Source: Lachnospiraceae bacterium (GTDB lineage Bacteria > Bacillota > Clostridia > Lachnospirales > Lachnospiraceae). From it: 34,645 nt of DNA. The translations under genes and the position numbers were made by a program. The notes beneath the pieces were generated by a model. The model saw only the letters and a list, made by a program, of their open reading frames with translations, made no database searches and was not told the origin of the DNA. The stretch is taken from positions 1 through 34,645 of the forward strand of contig JAFTQM010000029.1 of assembly GCA_017462755.1 (NCBI GenBank), written 5' to 3'. Shown one piece after another: positions 8,163 through 16,676 of this stretch (positions within the stretch are counted from its first letter, which is position 1; every line of letters begins with the position of its first letter).

Positions 8163-8899
8163 TTCTTCAATTCCTTTGCTCTTTTCAGCTGCTTTCTCTG
8201 CATGCTGTAAATATATTGGGTCAGATTTCCTGTCGTTTCCATCAAACGCGTTCCGTAGTAATACAAAAACGAACTGCGACGACTTGCCAGCTTTCTTACA
8301 ACTCTTGCCGTACCGCCAATCGTACCAAACTCGGTTTCGTATTCAAACATGATTTCATCGCCCGGCAACAGCTCCTGATCCATATAAAAGCCGGCTCCAA
8401 GCTCACTGATATCCTTCAAAAACGCATTGCAATCTACATAACGATAGCAATCCTCCTTCAGCACATCTGCTCCTGCATCGTAATTAAAAATCTGCTGACT
8501 GTGAAGTGCCTCGTTATCCTTTAATTTCTTTAATTTATCCATATCGTGTACCATATACTTTACTACCAGCTTTTCCCCTACATAAACACGATATGCGTTT
8601 CTGCGGTTGTAGCTTTCACCCTCTGCCTTGGTTGTAAAGCAATGGAACTTTTCGCCGTCTAACGTCATGACACTGCCCTTTACCGATTTCCATTTCCACA
8701 TCTTTTCATCTTCCCGGTAAACAATGTCCACGACATCCGTCGACTTAAACATAAACACTCTGTTTTTGCTGGCAATCAGAGTCACACAGATATGATCCTC
8801 TGCCACCTCTTCGATTTTGCTGATTACTTTATAGTTATAGCCATCCCGGTTGATATATATTTCCAACGGTCTGCCAAGCTTTACATTACGGATGAACAT
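8159..8899 (-). CDS. PilZ-domain protein (candidate cyclic di-GMP receptor)
   Basis: 246 residues from ATG at 8899, chosen because AAGGAGG stands 9 nt before it and homology-like sequence begins there. The start overlaps the end of rpe by 14 nt. The N-terminal half (about 1-90) resembles the YcgR-N or flagellar brake type beta domain. The C-terminal half has a RxxxR motif (R100-N-A-Y-R104) and a D163-I-S-E-L-G168 motif, the two halves of the PilZ cyclic di-GMP site, followed by YYYGTRLM. So it probably binds cyclic di-GMP, but its output is unknown. A roughly 55-residue Lys-rich segment between the two motifs is longer than in minimal PilZ domains. It lies within a housekeeping operon rather than beside flagellar genes. 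Confidence 0.85.
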   Translation of the reverse strand: MFIRNVKLGRPLEIYINRDGYNYKVISKIEEVAEDHICVTLIASKNRVFMFKSTDVVDIVYREDEKMWKWKSVKGSVMTLDGEKFHCFTTKAEGESYNRRNAYRVYVGEKLVVKYMVHDMDKLKKLKDNEALHSQQIFNYDAGADVLKEDCYRYVDCNAFLKDISELGAGFYMDQELLPGDEIMFEYETEFGTIGGTARVVRKLASRRSSFLYYYGTRLMETTGNLTQYIYSMQRKQLKRAKELKK

Positions 8900-9548
8900 G
8901 TGCAAATACCTCCTTAAATCGTGCGACATTCTGCGCAATATCTCCGGAAAATATCGAAGTTCCTGCTACAATCACGTCAGCTCCGGCCCGGATGACCTCC
9001 TCCAGATTGTCCAACGTAATACCGCCATCCACCTGAATCATCGGATTGACACCAAGCTCCTTCGTCAGCGTCTTTACCTCACGGATTTTCTCAATCATTG
9101 CAGGTAAAAACTTCTGTCCGCCATAACCCGGATTTACCGTCATAACCAGCACCATATCTACCTCCGGAAGCACATAACGCAGCACCTCCGGCGGAGTCGC
9201 CGGATTAATCGCTACACCTGCCTTCATTCCCGCTCGCTTGATTTCCAGCAGTGTAGTATGCAGATGCTTACACGACTCATAATGTATCGTCATCATATCC
9301 GCACCGCATGCCTTCAAATCATAAACAAATCGAAACGGCTCTTCTACCATACAGTGTACATCAAATGGCAGCTTGGTTACCTTTCGGATGGACTGAATGA
9401 CCGGCATACCGTAAGAAATTCTCGGAACAAAGCAGCCATCCATAACATCAATATGTATTAAATCGGCTCCCGCTGCTTCTATCTGTCGAATCTGATCCCC
9501 TAAACAGGCAAAATCCGCCGAGAGAATCGATGGTGATAACTGATACAT
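8886..9548 (-). CDS. rpe: Ribulose-phosphate 3-epimerase
   Basis: 220 residues from ATG at 9548 (MYQLSPSILSADF), with GGAGGAG upstream; the longer frame lacks a proper ribosome binding site. TIM-barrel motifs are LSPSILSADFACL, HIDVMDGCFVPRISYG, HCMVEEP, MTVNPGYGGQKF and IQVDGGI, all conserved in Rpe, including the metal-binding His and Asp residues. It interconverts ribulose 5-phosphate and xylulose 5-phosphate in the pentose phosphate pathway. It is 20 nt after rsgA and overlaps the PilZ gene by 14 nt. Confidence 0.97.
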   Translation of the reverse strand: MYQLSPSILSADFACLGDQIRQIEAAGADLIHIDVMDGCFVPRISYGMPVIQSIRKVTKLPFDVHCMVEEPFRFVYDLKACGADMMTIHYESCKHLHTTLLEIKRAGMKAGVAINPATPPEVLRYVLPEVDMVLVMTVNPGYGGQKFLPAMIEKIREVKTLTKELGVNPMIQVDGGITLDNLEEVIRAGADVIVAGTSIFSGDIAQNVARFKEVFAHVHP

Positions 9549-9568
9549 ACTTTTTCTCCTCCACATTA

Positions 9569-10447
9569 TCAATACTTTTTGCGATTTCCCAATTCCCGTA
9601 ATAAAAGCTGATAGTTTTCATACCGCTGTGCGCTGATTTCACCGTTCTCTACAGCCTCCTTAACCGCACAATCCGGCTCCCTGTCATGCAGGCATCCGAT
9701 AAATCGGCACTGCTCTGCCCGCTCGGTAAATTCCGGATAATACTCCTTCAGCTCCTCCTTCTCCATTTCCCCTAAATAGAGCGAGCCAAAGCCCGGAGTG
9801 TCAAATAAATAAGTTCCTTCACTTACATAAAACAGCTCCGAATGTCTGGTGGTATGCTTTCCACGCTTTATTTTCTCACTAATGCTTCCTGTCTGCATCT
9901 CAGCTTCCGGATAAAGCAAATTAATAATCGTCGATTTGCCGACACCGCTCGGTCCGGCCAATACGGTCGTCTTTCCCTCCAAAAGCTTCTTTAGTTCTTC
10001 TTTTCCTTCTCCGTTTTGTGCCGATACAGCCAATACCGTACACCCGCTGTCACGGTAAATTGCCGTCAGCGCCTCCATTTTCTCCGGCGGCAGCTGATCT
10101 TTTTTGTTAAAGCAGATAATTGTATCTACTGCCTGCTCCTGCATCAATACCAGAAACCGATCCAAAAGATTCAGATTCGGCTCCGGCTCCTTTGCCGCAA
10201 ATACAATCATCGCCTGATCTGCATTCGCAACCGCAGGGCGGATTAACTCCGTCCTACGGTCACAGATATCCGTTATATTTCCTGTTTTTTCTGTCTCATC
10301 CAGCACATCAATGAGCACATCATCTCCCGGCAGCGGTTTCATCTGCCGATTTCTAAAAATACCCTTTGCCTTACACTCATAAACACCGCTTCCTTCTACA
10401 TTCACATAGTAAAAGCCGGCGATTCCTTTTATGATTTTACCCTTCAT
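9569..10447 (-). CDS. rsgA: Ribosome small subunit GTPase RsgA
   Basis: 292 residues. It is a circularly permuted GTPase: an N-terminal OB domain, then FNKKDQL (G4) ahead of AGPSGVGKST (G1) and DTPGFGS (G3), and a C-terminal zinc site of the form C-x4-C-x-H-x5-C (CRFIGCLHDREPDC). RsgA releases late factors such as RbfA during 30S subunit maturation. Its ATG shares one base with the stop codon of prkC (TAATG), so the two are translationally coupled, the usual prkC-rsgA-rpe order of Firmicutes. Confidence 0.97.
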   Translation of the reverse strand: MKGKIIKGIAGFYYVNVEGSGVYECKAKGIFRNRQMKPLPGDDVLIDVLDETEKTGNITDICDRRTELIRPAVANADQAMIVFAAKEPEPNLNLLDRFLVLMQEQAVDTIICFNKKDQLPPEKMEALTAIYRDSGCTVLAVSAQNGEGKEELKKLLEGKTTVLAGPSGVGKSTIINLLYPEAEMQTGSISEKIKRGKHTTRHSELFYVSEGTYLFDTPGFGSLYLGEMEKEELKEYYPEFTERAEQCRFIGCLHDREPDCAVKEAVENGEISAQRYENYQLLLRELGNRKKY

Positions 10448-12777
10448 TAATTTACCCGTACCGCTTTCAATTCTACCGTATAGCTTCCGTCATACGGTAC
10501 ACCGTTAAACCATACATTGATTACCGCAGTACCCTCGGTAAAGCCATAATCCTCTTCTAACGAAACAGTCAGATAATACGGAAAATCCCCAACCGTATAA
10601 AGCTTGTTTTCATCCTCTGTTACATTCACTTCATTTCCGTTCTGCGTAATCGTTACATACAGATTAGCGACTTCTCCTGCCGCCAATGGCCAATCGCTGA
10701 TTACCACCGTTCCCTGATATTCATAAATCGGCTCCGCCTCCGGAGTCGGGGTCGGGGTCTCTGTCGGCGCTTCCGTAGGCGTAGGCGTTAGTGCCTCGGT
10801 TGGTGCTTGTGTTGGTGCCTCAGTCGGCTCATCCGTCGGTTCCGGTGTCGGTTCCTCGGTAGGCGTAGGCGTCGGTTCATCGGTTAAGCCCGGTGTCGGT
10901 TCCTCCGTGCCTGCCGGTATATCGGTCGGCGTCGGAAGCGCATCCTCCGGTCCGGTACTCAATGCGAAATCTACTACGGTACCGGCTGCAAGACGCTCGC
11001 CCTCCGAATAATTTTGGAAGCATACTTCACCCTCCGGATATACATTGCTGCTGGTATAGCTTACGTCACCCTTTACCAGTGCTGCAGCCGAAATTGCAGC
11101 AACTGCCTCCTCCTCCGTCATACCGAGTAGGAACGGCATCGAAGTCATCGTAATATCCGGTCCGGTACTTACTACAATCGTAATCGTCTCGCCCTGCTGC
11201 AAAATCTCTTCTGCCGCCGGCTCGGTACGAATTACAATACCGGATTCATATTCATCACTTGCTTCATATGCAAGCTTGGTTACAAAGCCGGCATTTTCCA
11301 ACTCCGTCTTTGCCTTTTCCAGCGTATAGTAATATACCCGAGGTATTGCAATCATCTCCGGACCAGCACTAATCGTCAGCTCAATCGTACCGTCTGCCGC
11401 AATGCTGGTATCCTTCGGCGGATACTGTTCAATAACATAGCCCTTTTCTACTGTTGCAGAATATACTTCCTTGTCACTGATAATACTGAAATCCTCCGAA
11501 ATCAGACGAAGTGTTGTCAGCGCATCCTCTAGCTTCAGTCCGACCACGCCCGCTACCTTCTTTGGCTCAACCGAAATGGTCGGTGCCTCGGTCGGCGCAG
11601 TGGTTGGTGCCATACTTGATACCGGCGACGGAGTCGTTCCCTCCGGCTGCTCTCCCTTAAAGATATCCAGCACACCGGAAAGATTGATTACCAGATAAAT
11701 CAACGCCAGTCCAAGCGCTACTGCGGTAACAATCGTACCAATGATAATAAACTTTTCAAAGCGAGGATCGACACTGTCTAAATCCTCCTCTTCTTCCTTT
11801 TGCACCTTCTTCGAAGCCGCCTTTGTCTCCGGATGATTGTCGTAGTATACAACCGGTGTCTTTGCGGCACTCTTGATGGTCTCCATCTCCTCATCCGTCA
11901 TGTTTCTGGTCGGCGAATCCGGCACCGTTGCCGCTGCCAGCTTTACAAAATCCCCATCCGGATTGGTAATGGAACGCTTCAAATCCATAATCAGCTCCGA
12001 TACGGTCAAATATCTGCGCTCCGGCTTTTTCTGCATACACTTCTGCACAATCTTTTCGATACTGTATGGCACATCCGGACGAATATCGCAAATCGGAGTT
12101 GCCTCATCGTTGATATGCGACAAGGCTACCGATACCGAATTATCCCCTGCAAACGGCACCTGACCGCAGAGCATTTCATACAGGGTTACACCCAGAGAAT
12201 AGATATCACTCTTTTCGTCCGAATAACCGCCCCTTGCCTGCTCCGGCGACAGATAATGCACCGAACCGACGGCATTCTGAGAAATGGTATTCGAGGTCGC
12301 TGCCTTCGCAATACCAAAATCGGTTACCTTTACCTTACCTGCACGCGAAATAATAATATTCTGCGGCTTAATATCCCGGTGAATGATATGATTTGCATGA
12401 GCTGCTTCCATACCCTGTGCAATCTGAATCGAAATGCCGACCGCTTCCTTAATCTCCAGTCTGCCCTTGCGCTCAATGAATTTCTTTAAGGTAATGCCCT
12501 CTACCAGCTCCATTACAATGTAATAAAGTCCTTCGTCATCACCTACATCATATACGTTTACAATATTCGGATGTGACAAGCCTGCCGCAGACTGTGCCTC
12601 CGCACGGAACTTCGCAACAAAATTCTTATCATTCGAATATTCCGGCTTTAAGATTTTAATCGCAACAAAGCGATTCAGCCGATGACATTTTGCCTTATAG
12701 ACATCTGCCATACCACCGGTACCCACCTTGTCAATAATCTCATACCGGTCACTGATATACACTCCTGGTTTAATCAT
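10447..12777 (-). CDS. prkC: PASTA-domain Ser/Thr protein kinase PrkC
   Basis: 776 residues; ATG after AGAGGTAAGTT. The kinase domain (about 12-272) has GTGGMADVY, catalytic lysine K41, HRDIKPQN and DFG, followed by SPEQARGG. A juxtamembrane region is followed by one membrane helix (about 345-370) and three extracellular PASTA repeats (each about 67 residues, beginning near KKVAGVVGL, MIAIPRVYY and ITMTSMPFL). PASTA domains sense muropeptides or lipid II, linking wall state to phosphorylation of cytoplasmic targets. After them come a Thr/Pro/Glu-rich linker of about 65 residues and a final beta-rich domain of about 95 residues that PrkC of Bacillus lacks. It is coupled with its phosphatase PrpC 22 nt upstream. 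Confidence 0.97.
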   Translation of the reverse strand: MIKPGVYISDRYEIIDKVGTGGMADVYKAKCHRLNRFVAIKILKPEYSNDKNFVAKFRAEAQSAAGLSHPNIVNVYDVGDDEGLYYIVMELVEGITLKKFIERKGRLEIKEAVGISIQIAQGMEAAHANHIIHRDIKPQNIIISRAGKVKVTDFGIAKAATSNTISQNAVGSVHYLSPEQARGGYSDEKSDIYSLGVTLYEMLCGQVPFAGDNSVSVALSHINDEATPICDIRPDVPYSIEKIVQKCMQKKPERRYLTVSELIMDLKRSITNPDGDFVKLAAATVPDSPTRNMTDEEMETIKSAAKTPVVYYDNHPETKAASKKVQKEEEEDLDSVDPRFEKFIIIGTIVTAVALGLALIYLVINLSGVLDIFKGEQPEGTTPSPVSSMAPTTAPTEAPTISVEPKKVAGVVGLKLEDALTTLRLISEDFSIISDKEVYSATVEKGYVIEQYPPKDTSIAADGTIELTISAGPEMIAIPRVYYYTLEKAKTELENAGFVTKLAYEASDEYESGIVIRTEPAAEEILQQGETITIVVSTGPDITMTSMPFLLGMTEEEAVAAISAAALVKGDVSYTSSNVYPEGEVCFQNYSEGERLAAGTVVDFALSTGPEDALPTPTDIPAGTEEPTPGLTDEPTPTPTEEPTPEPTDEPTEAPTQAPTEALTPTPTEAPTETPTPTPEAEPIYEYQGTVVISDWPLAAGEVANLYVTITQNGNEVNVTEDENKLYTVGDFPYYLTVSLEEDYGFTEGTAVINVWFNGVPYDGSYTVELKAVRVN
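10740..10935 (-). repeat. Low-complexity Thr/Pro/Glu repeat region inside prkC
   Basis: DNA built from short degenerate units such as CGGTTCCTCGGTAGGCGT (plus strand) encodes a run of PTPTEEPTPEPTDEPTEAP type. It links the third PASTA repeat with the C-terminal domain. Such tracts tend to vary in length between strains and are usual as wall-spanning linkers. Confidence 0.85.
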
Positions 12778-12799
12778 AACTTACCTCTTTTCTGTTCTG

Positions 12800-13546
12800 T
12801 CATTGCAGATGGTCGCCTGCTTCCCTGCGAACCAAAACAATGGAAATATTATCTCTTCCTCCATTCTCATTCGCCAACTGCAGCAGCCGCTTCCCTGCTT
12901 CGTCCAGATCCTCTCCTGCGTCCAGAACCACGGCGCGGATTTCTTCATCTCCTACCATATTGGACAAACCGTCGGAGCAGAGCAGTACGGTATCCTCCTC
13001 CGTCAGGGCAACCTCAAAAAAATCAGGTACCACATCTACATTCACTCCAAGTGCTCTGGTAATCACATTTTTATTCGGATGAAATCTGGCAGCCTCCCGC
13101 TCTATTTCTCCCCTGCGAATCATTTCCTCAACCAAAGAATGATCCTGCGTAATTTGTCTTATCTGTTCTTTATTTATCACATAAAGACGACTGTCCCCAA
13201 TATTGGCAACATACATCTCACGCTCCGTCAATACGGCAACCACAAAGGTCGTTCCCATTCCGGCAAGCTCCGGACGCTTTTCTGCCTCGTCCAAAAGCTT
13301 TTCATTTACCTGCGCAATGGCATGCTCCACCGTCGAAATAACGGTCTTTCGATTCTTTTCCCGGACTTCGCGTACAAATTCCTCCACCGCAAATCGGGAA
13401 GCAAAATCTCCCGCATTATGTCCGCCCATGCCGTCTGCTACAATGAAAAGATTGGGTAATATCCCGGTCGGCTCCGTAGCCCCATAAATATAGTCCTGAT
13501 TCATCGATCGCTTCTGTCCGATATCAGTCACAGCAAACAACTTCAC
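12800..13546 (-). CDS. prpC: PP2C-type Ser/Thr protein phosphatase PrpC
   Basis: 248 residues. It begins with GTG at 13546, with GAGGTGAC 6 nt before, and overlaps rlmN by 4 nt (GTGA). PP2C motifs run in order: DIGQKRSMNQD, VADGMGGHNAGDFAS, NIGDSRLYVI, CSDGLSNMVGD and GGRDNISIVLV; the aspartates bind the two catalytic Mn or Mg ions. It is soluble and dephosphorylates PrkC and PrkC substrates, the usual partner gene just upstream of prkC. Confidence 0.97.
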   Translation of the reverse strand: MKLFAVTDIGQKRSMNQDYIYGATEPTGILPNLFIVADGMGGHNAGDFASRFAVEEFVREVREKNRKTVISTVEHAIAQVNEKLLDEAEKRPELAGMGTTFVVAVLTEREMYVANIGDSRLYVINKEQIRQITQDHSLVEEMIRRGEIEREAARFHPNKNVITRALGVNVDVVPDFFEVALTEEDTVLLCSDGLSNMVGDEEIRAVVLDAGEDLDEAGKRLLQLANENGGRDNISIVLVRREAGDHLQ

Positions 13547-14604
13547 GCCCGGGTCACCTCCTGTTCCTTTTTTCTGTCCGTATAGCTCTTTCTCAGCTGT
13601 CCACAGGCTGCGTTAATATCCGAGCCCATTTCCCTTCTAATAGTAACATTTATTCTGTTTTTTTCAAGTATATTTTTAAAATTTTGTATATTTTCACTGC
13701 AGGAACGCTTAAATTCCCGCTCCTTTACCTCGTTCACCGGAATCAGATTAATCAGACAATTTTTGCCCCGCACCAGTGCCGAAAGCTCCTCTGCCTGCTC
13801 CTTCGAATCATTCACTCCGGCTACCAGACTATATTCAAATGTTAATCTGCGACCGGTTTTGGCAAAATAATAATCAAATTCCTTTAATACCTGCGAAATC
13901 GTATACTTCTTTGCAATCGGCATGATTTTCTGACGCGCTTCGTCGTTTGGTGCATGAAGCGACAATGCCAGATTCACTCCCAAGCCTTCTTCTGCCAGCT
14001 GATGAATCTTTTCTGCCAGACCGCAGGTAGACACCGTAATATTTCTCTGGCTGATATTCAGACCATTCTCATCACTAATCATATGCAGAAACCGAATCAG
14101 ATTGTCATAGTTGTCCAACGGCTCTCCGGTTCCCATGACTACGATATTGGATACCCTCTCGCCGCTGATTTTCTGAATCTGGTAAATCTGTTCCAGCATT
14201 TCTGCCGGTGTCAGATTTCTCGCCAAACCATTCAGGGTTGATGCACAGAAGCGGCACCCCATCCTACAGCCTGCCTGCGACGAAATACACACTGAATTGC
14301 CGTGATGATATCGCATCAATACGCTTTCGATTACATTTCCATCCGCAAGCTCAAACAAAAACTTATTGGTTCCGTCGATTGCCGATTCCAGCCGCTCCAA
14401 TACCTTCAACGTAGTAAAGGTAAATCCTTCCTTACATTTTTCCCGGAAGGCACTGGAAATATTCGTCATTTCATCAAACCCGGCACACAGCTTACGATGC
14501 ATCCACTCATACATCTGCTTCGCGCGAAATCCTTTTTCCCCCATCGCTGTAATCTGCGCAGTCAGCTCCGGCAGATTCATCGATTTTATATCCTTTTTCT
14601 CCAT
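13543..14604 (-). CDS. rlmN: Dual-specificity RNA methyltransferase RlmN
   Basis: 353 residues. It is a radical SAM enzyme with the cluster motif C-x3-C-x2-C in CRMGCRFC, the GTGEPLDNYDN motif, and a C-terminal cysteine (NAACGQLRKS) that carries the methyl group. It methylates C2 of A2503 in 23S rRNA and of A37 in some tRNAs. Cfr is the related resistance enzyme, but the length and context (rsmB-rlmN-prpC) favour housekeeping RlmN. It starts 8 nt after rsmB. Confidence 0.96.
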   Translation of the reverse strand: MEKKDIKSMNLPELTAQITAMGEKGFRAKQMYEWMHRKLCAGFDEMTNISSAFREKCKEGFTFTTLKVLERLESAIDGTNKFLFELADGNVIESVLMRYHHGNSVCISSQAGCRMGCRFCASTLNGLARNLTPAEMLEQIYQIQKISGERVSNIVVMGTGEPLDNYDNLIRFLHMISDENGLNISQRNITVSTCGLAEKIHQLAEEGLGVNLALSLHAPNDEARQKIMPIAKKYTISQVLKEFDYYFAKTGRRLTFEYSLVAGVNDSKEQAEELSALVRGKNCLINLIPVNEVKEREFKRSCSENIQNFKNILEKNRINVTIRREMGSDINAACGQLRKSYTDRKKEQEVTRA

Positions 14605-14612
14605 AACGTAAC

Positions 14613-15962
14613 CTAATTCTCCACTTTCCTTTTCCGAAAACGGCTTACAAAAAAACCGTCACAGCAGCCCGACTGAGGCTTTAGCTGCAAATAGCCGCGC
14701 TTCGTTTCTTCCGAGTGCAGCGCCTCCGGCAGATACGGATTCAGATTCTCCGGCTGCAAGCCAAGCTGCTTCTCTATCCAATGTACATTTTCTACATTTT
14801 CTCCCGGATTCAGCGTACAGGTTGAAAATACCAGCACTCCGCCCGGCTTTATATATTGCACAATAACCGAAAGCAGTTTCCTCTGCAGACTCTGCAGCTC
14901 TGTCAATGCCTCCGGCGTCATATTATACTTAATATCCGGCTTCTTTCCAATAATACCGAGACCGGAGCAAGGCAAGTCCGCCAGTACAACGTCTGCTTTT
15001 TCGATATCCTCCGTCCGCAGTACTCCGGCATCTGCCAAAAGCACCTCTACATTTGTATACCCGGTGCGCATAAGATTCTCTCGTATTTTTGCGAGCTTCC
15101 CTTCGGAAACATCTCTGGCACTGACCGTTCCGGTCTGCTTTAACAAATCCGCAATATGCAGTGTCTTTCCTCCCGGTGCGGCACAGCAGTCAATCACATA
15201 GTTTCCCTGCATTACTCCGGCACAAAGCGCCGGAAGCATGGAGCTTTCATCCTGCACCATCAGGCTTCCATTGTTAAACAGCTCTAACCGTTCCAGTGCA
15301 TCGTAGCCGCTGATATGCAGTGCAGTATCACAATAGCTGCCGCTCTGTACCGAAACTCCCTGCTCCGTCAGCTGTCTTACGCAATCCTCCACTGAAATTT
15401 TCGAGGTATTGACGCGCACCGTTACTGCTTCCGGTGTAAGGAATGCCTCAAACATTCGCTGCGTTTCCGTTTCTCCATACCACGTCAGAAACGACTCCAC
15501 CATCCACTCCGGCACCGAATACAGCACCGATATCCGCTTCTTTGGTGCCAACTCCTTCGTCCGCTCAAAAAGGTCAACCGGATTGCGCGCAACCGCCCGC
15601 AGTACTCCATTGACAAAGCCCGACAAACCGGTAAAGCCTCTTTTCTTTGCCAGCTTTACCGCTTCATTACAGACTGCCGATGCCGGCACCTGCATATAAT
15701 ACAGCTGATATATGCTCATCCGAAGAAGATTCCGAATGACCGGCTTCATCTTCGTCACCTTTACCGTCGAATAACAGCCCAGCAGATAATCTAACGTCAA
15801 CAGCCGCTCCAGCGTGCCCTCGCACAGGCGCTTCACAAATGCCCTATCCTTTTTTTCCATTTCCGGGTGTGCTGCCAGCTTTTTTTGCAATACCAGATGA
15901 GAAAGCTTTTTCTCCTCCAGAATCTCAAGCAGCAGCTCCAATACAAGCTCTCTTGCATTCAT
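14613..15962 (-). CDS. rsmB: 16S rRNA (cytosine-967 C5) methyltransferase RsmB
   Basis: 449 residues. An N-terminal NusB-like RNA-binding helical domain (about 1-140) precedes a Rossmann methyltransferase with CAAPGGKTLH (SAM binding), ADLPCSGLGIIGKKPDIK (in part: DLPCSG) and FSTCTLNPGENVENV. The cysteines in PCSG and STCT are the release and catalytic nucleophiles of the m5C family. It starts 2 nt after the stop codon of the metallopeptidase gene, so coupling is likely. Confidence 0.96.
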   Translation of the reverse strand: MNARELVLELLLEILEEKKLSHLVLQKKLAAHPEMEKKDRAFVKRLCEGTLERLLTLDYLLGCYSTVKVTKMKPVIRNLLRMSIYQLYYMQVPASAVCNEAVKLAKKRGFTGLSGFVNGVLRAVARNPVDLFERTKELAPKKRISVLYSVPEWMVESFLTWYGETETQRMFEAFLTPEAVTVRVNTSKISVEDCVRQLTEQGVSVQSGSYCDTALHISGYDALERLELFNNGSLMVQDESSMLPALCAGVMQGNYVIDCCAAPGGKTLHIADLLKQTGTVSARDVSEGKLAKIRENLMRTGYTNVEVLLADAGVLRTEDIEKADVVLADLPCSGLGIIGKKPDIKYNMTPEALTELQSLQRKLLSVIVQYIKPGGVLVFSTCTLNPGENVENVHWIEKQLGLQPENLNPYLPEALHSEETKRGYLQLKPQSGCCDGFFVSRFRKRKVEN

Positions 15963-15964
15963 AC

Positions 15965-16660
15965 CTAATCATCTCTTCTTCCAAACAACAAAATCAAACG
16001 CAGAAGCTGCAAAATCGATGCTGCTGCCGCTGCCACATAGGTCAATGCCGCTGCCTTCAGCACCTTCTTCGTTCCGCCAACCTCTTCTCCGTACAAAATT
16101 CCCATATTTTCCAGTGCCGCCACTGCCCTCGCGGAAGCATTAAACTCCACCGGCAGGGTAACCAGCTGAAATAATACCGAAAACGAAAACATCAGAATAC
16201 CGATGTTAATCAGCATCTGTGAACCGGAAGAGCCTAATACCAATCCAAGCAGAATCAGCGGCCAGGACAGCTTCGCTCCGAAGTTTGCCACCGGCACAAT
16301 CGCTGTTCGGATTTTTAACGGCGCATAGCCCTGCGCATGCTGTATTGCATGTCCGCACTCATGTGCTGCAATTCCCAGTGCCGCCACCGAAAGATTCGAA
16401 TATACTCCCTCCGAAAGACACAGTGTCTTTGCGGACGGGTCATAATGGTCGGTCAGATTTCCGTCAATCGCCTCTATCCGGACATCGTAAATTTCATTTG
16501 CATGCAAAATCTGCTCTGCCGCCTGCGCACCGGTCATTCCGTTCATACTGCGCACCTTGGAATACTTCTTATAAGTACTCTTTACTTTAGCAGATGCAAG
16601 CAGACTCAAAACCACACCTGCCAACACCAACAAATACGTCCAATCAAAATAATACGGCAT
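15965..16660 (-). CDS. Membrane zinc metallopeptidase, YugP family
   Basis: 231 residues; ATG after GGAGGAGTATT. It has an N-terminal membrane helix (about 8-26), the zincin motif H100-E-C-G-H104 with a following AIQHAQGYAPLKIR, and further hydrophobic segments (about 133-170 and near the C-terminus). PVEFNASARA with E172 may supply the third zinc ligand. This matches the YugP-type neutral zinc metallopeptidase family, whose substrates are not well known. It is often found between fmt and rsmB in Clostridia, as here, 16 nt after fmt. Confidence 0.9.
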   Translation of the reverse strand: MPYYFDWTYLLVLAGVVLSLLASAKVKSTYKKYSKVRSMNGMTGAQAAEQILHANEIYDVRIEAIDGNLTDHYDPSAKTLCLSEGVYSNLSVAALGIAAHECGHAIQHAQGYAPLKIRTAIVPVANFGAKLSWPLILLGLVLGSSGSQMLINIGILMFSFSVLFQLVTLPVEFNASARAVAALENMGILYGEEVGGTKKVLKAAALTYVAAAAASILQLLRLILLFGRRDD

Positions 16661-16676
16661 AATACTCCTCCATTTC

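Noticed and set aside
10740-10935. CRISPR-like or satellite repeat array
   Set aside because: The repeats are in frame within prkC, encode a Thr/Pro-rich linker and have no spacers.
13543-14604. Cfr-type antibiotic resistance methyltransferase
   Set aside because: Gene order between rsmB and prpC and overall motifs fit housekeeping RlmN.
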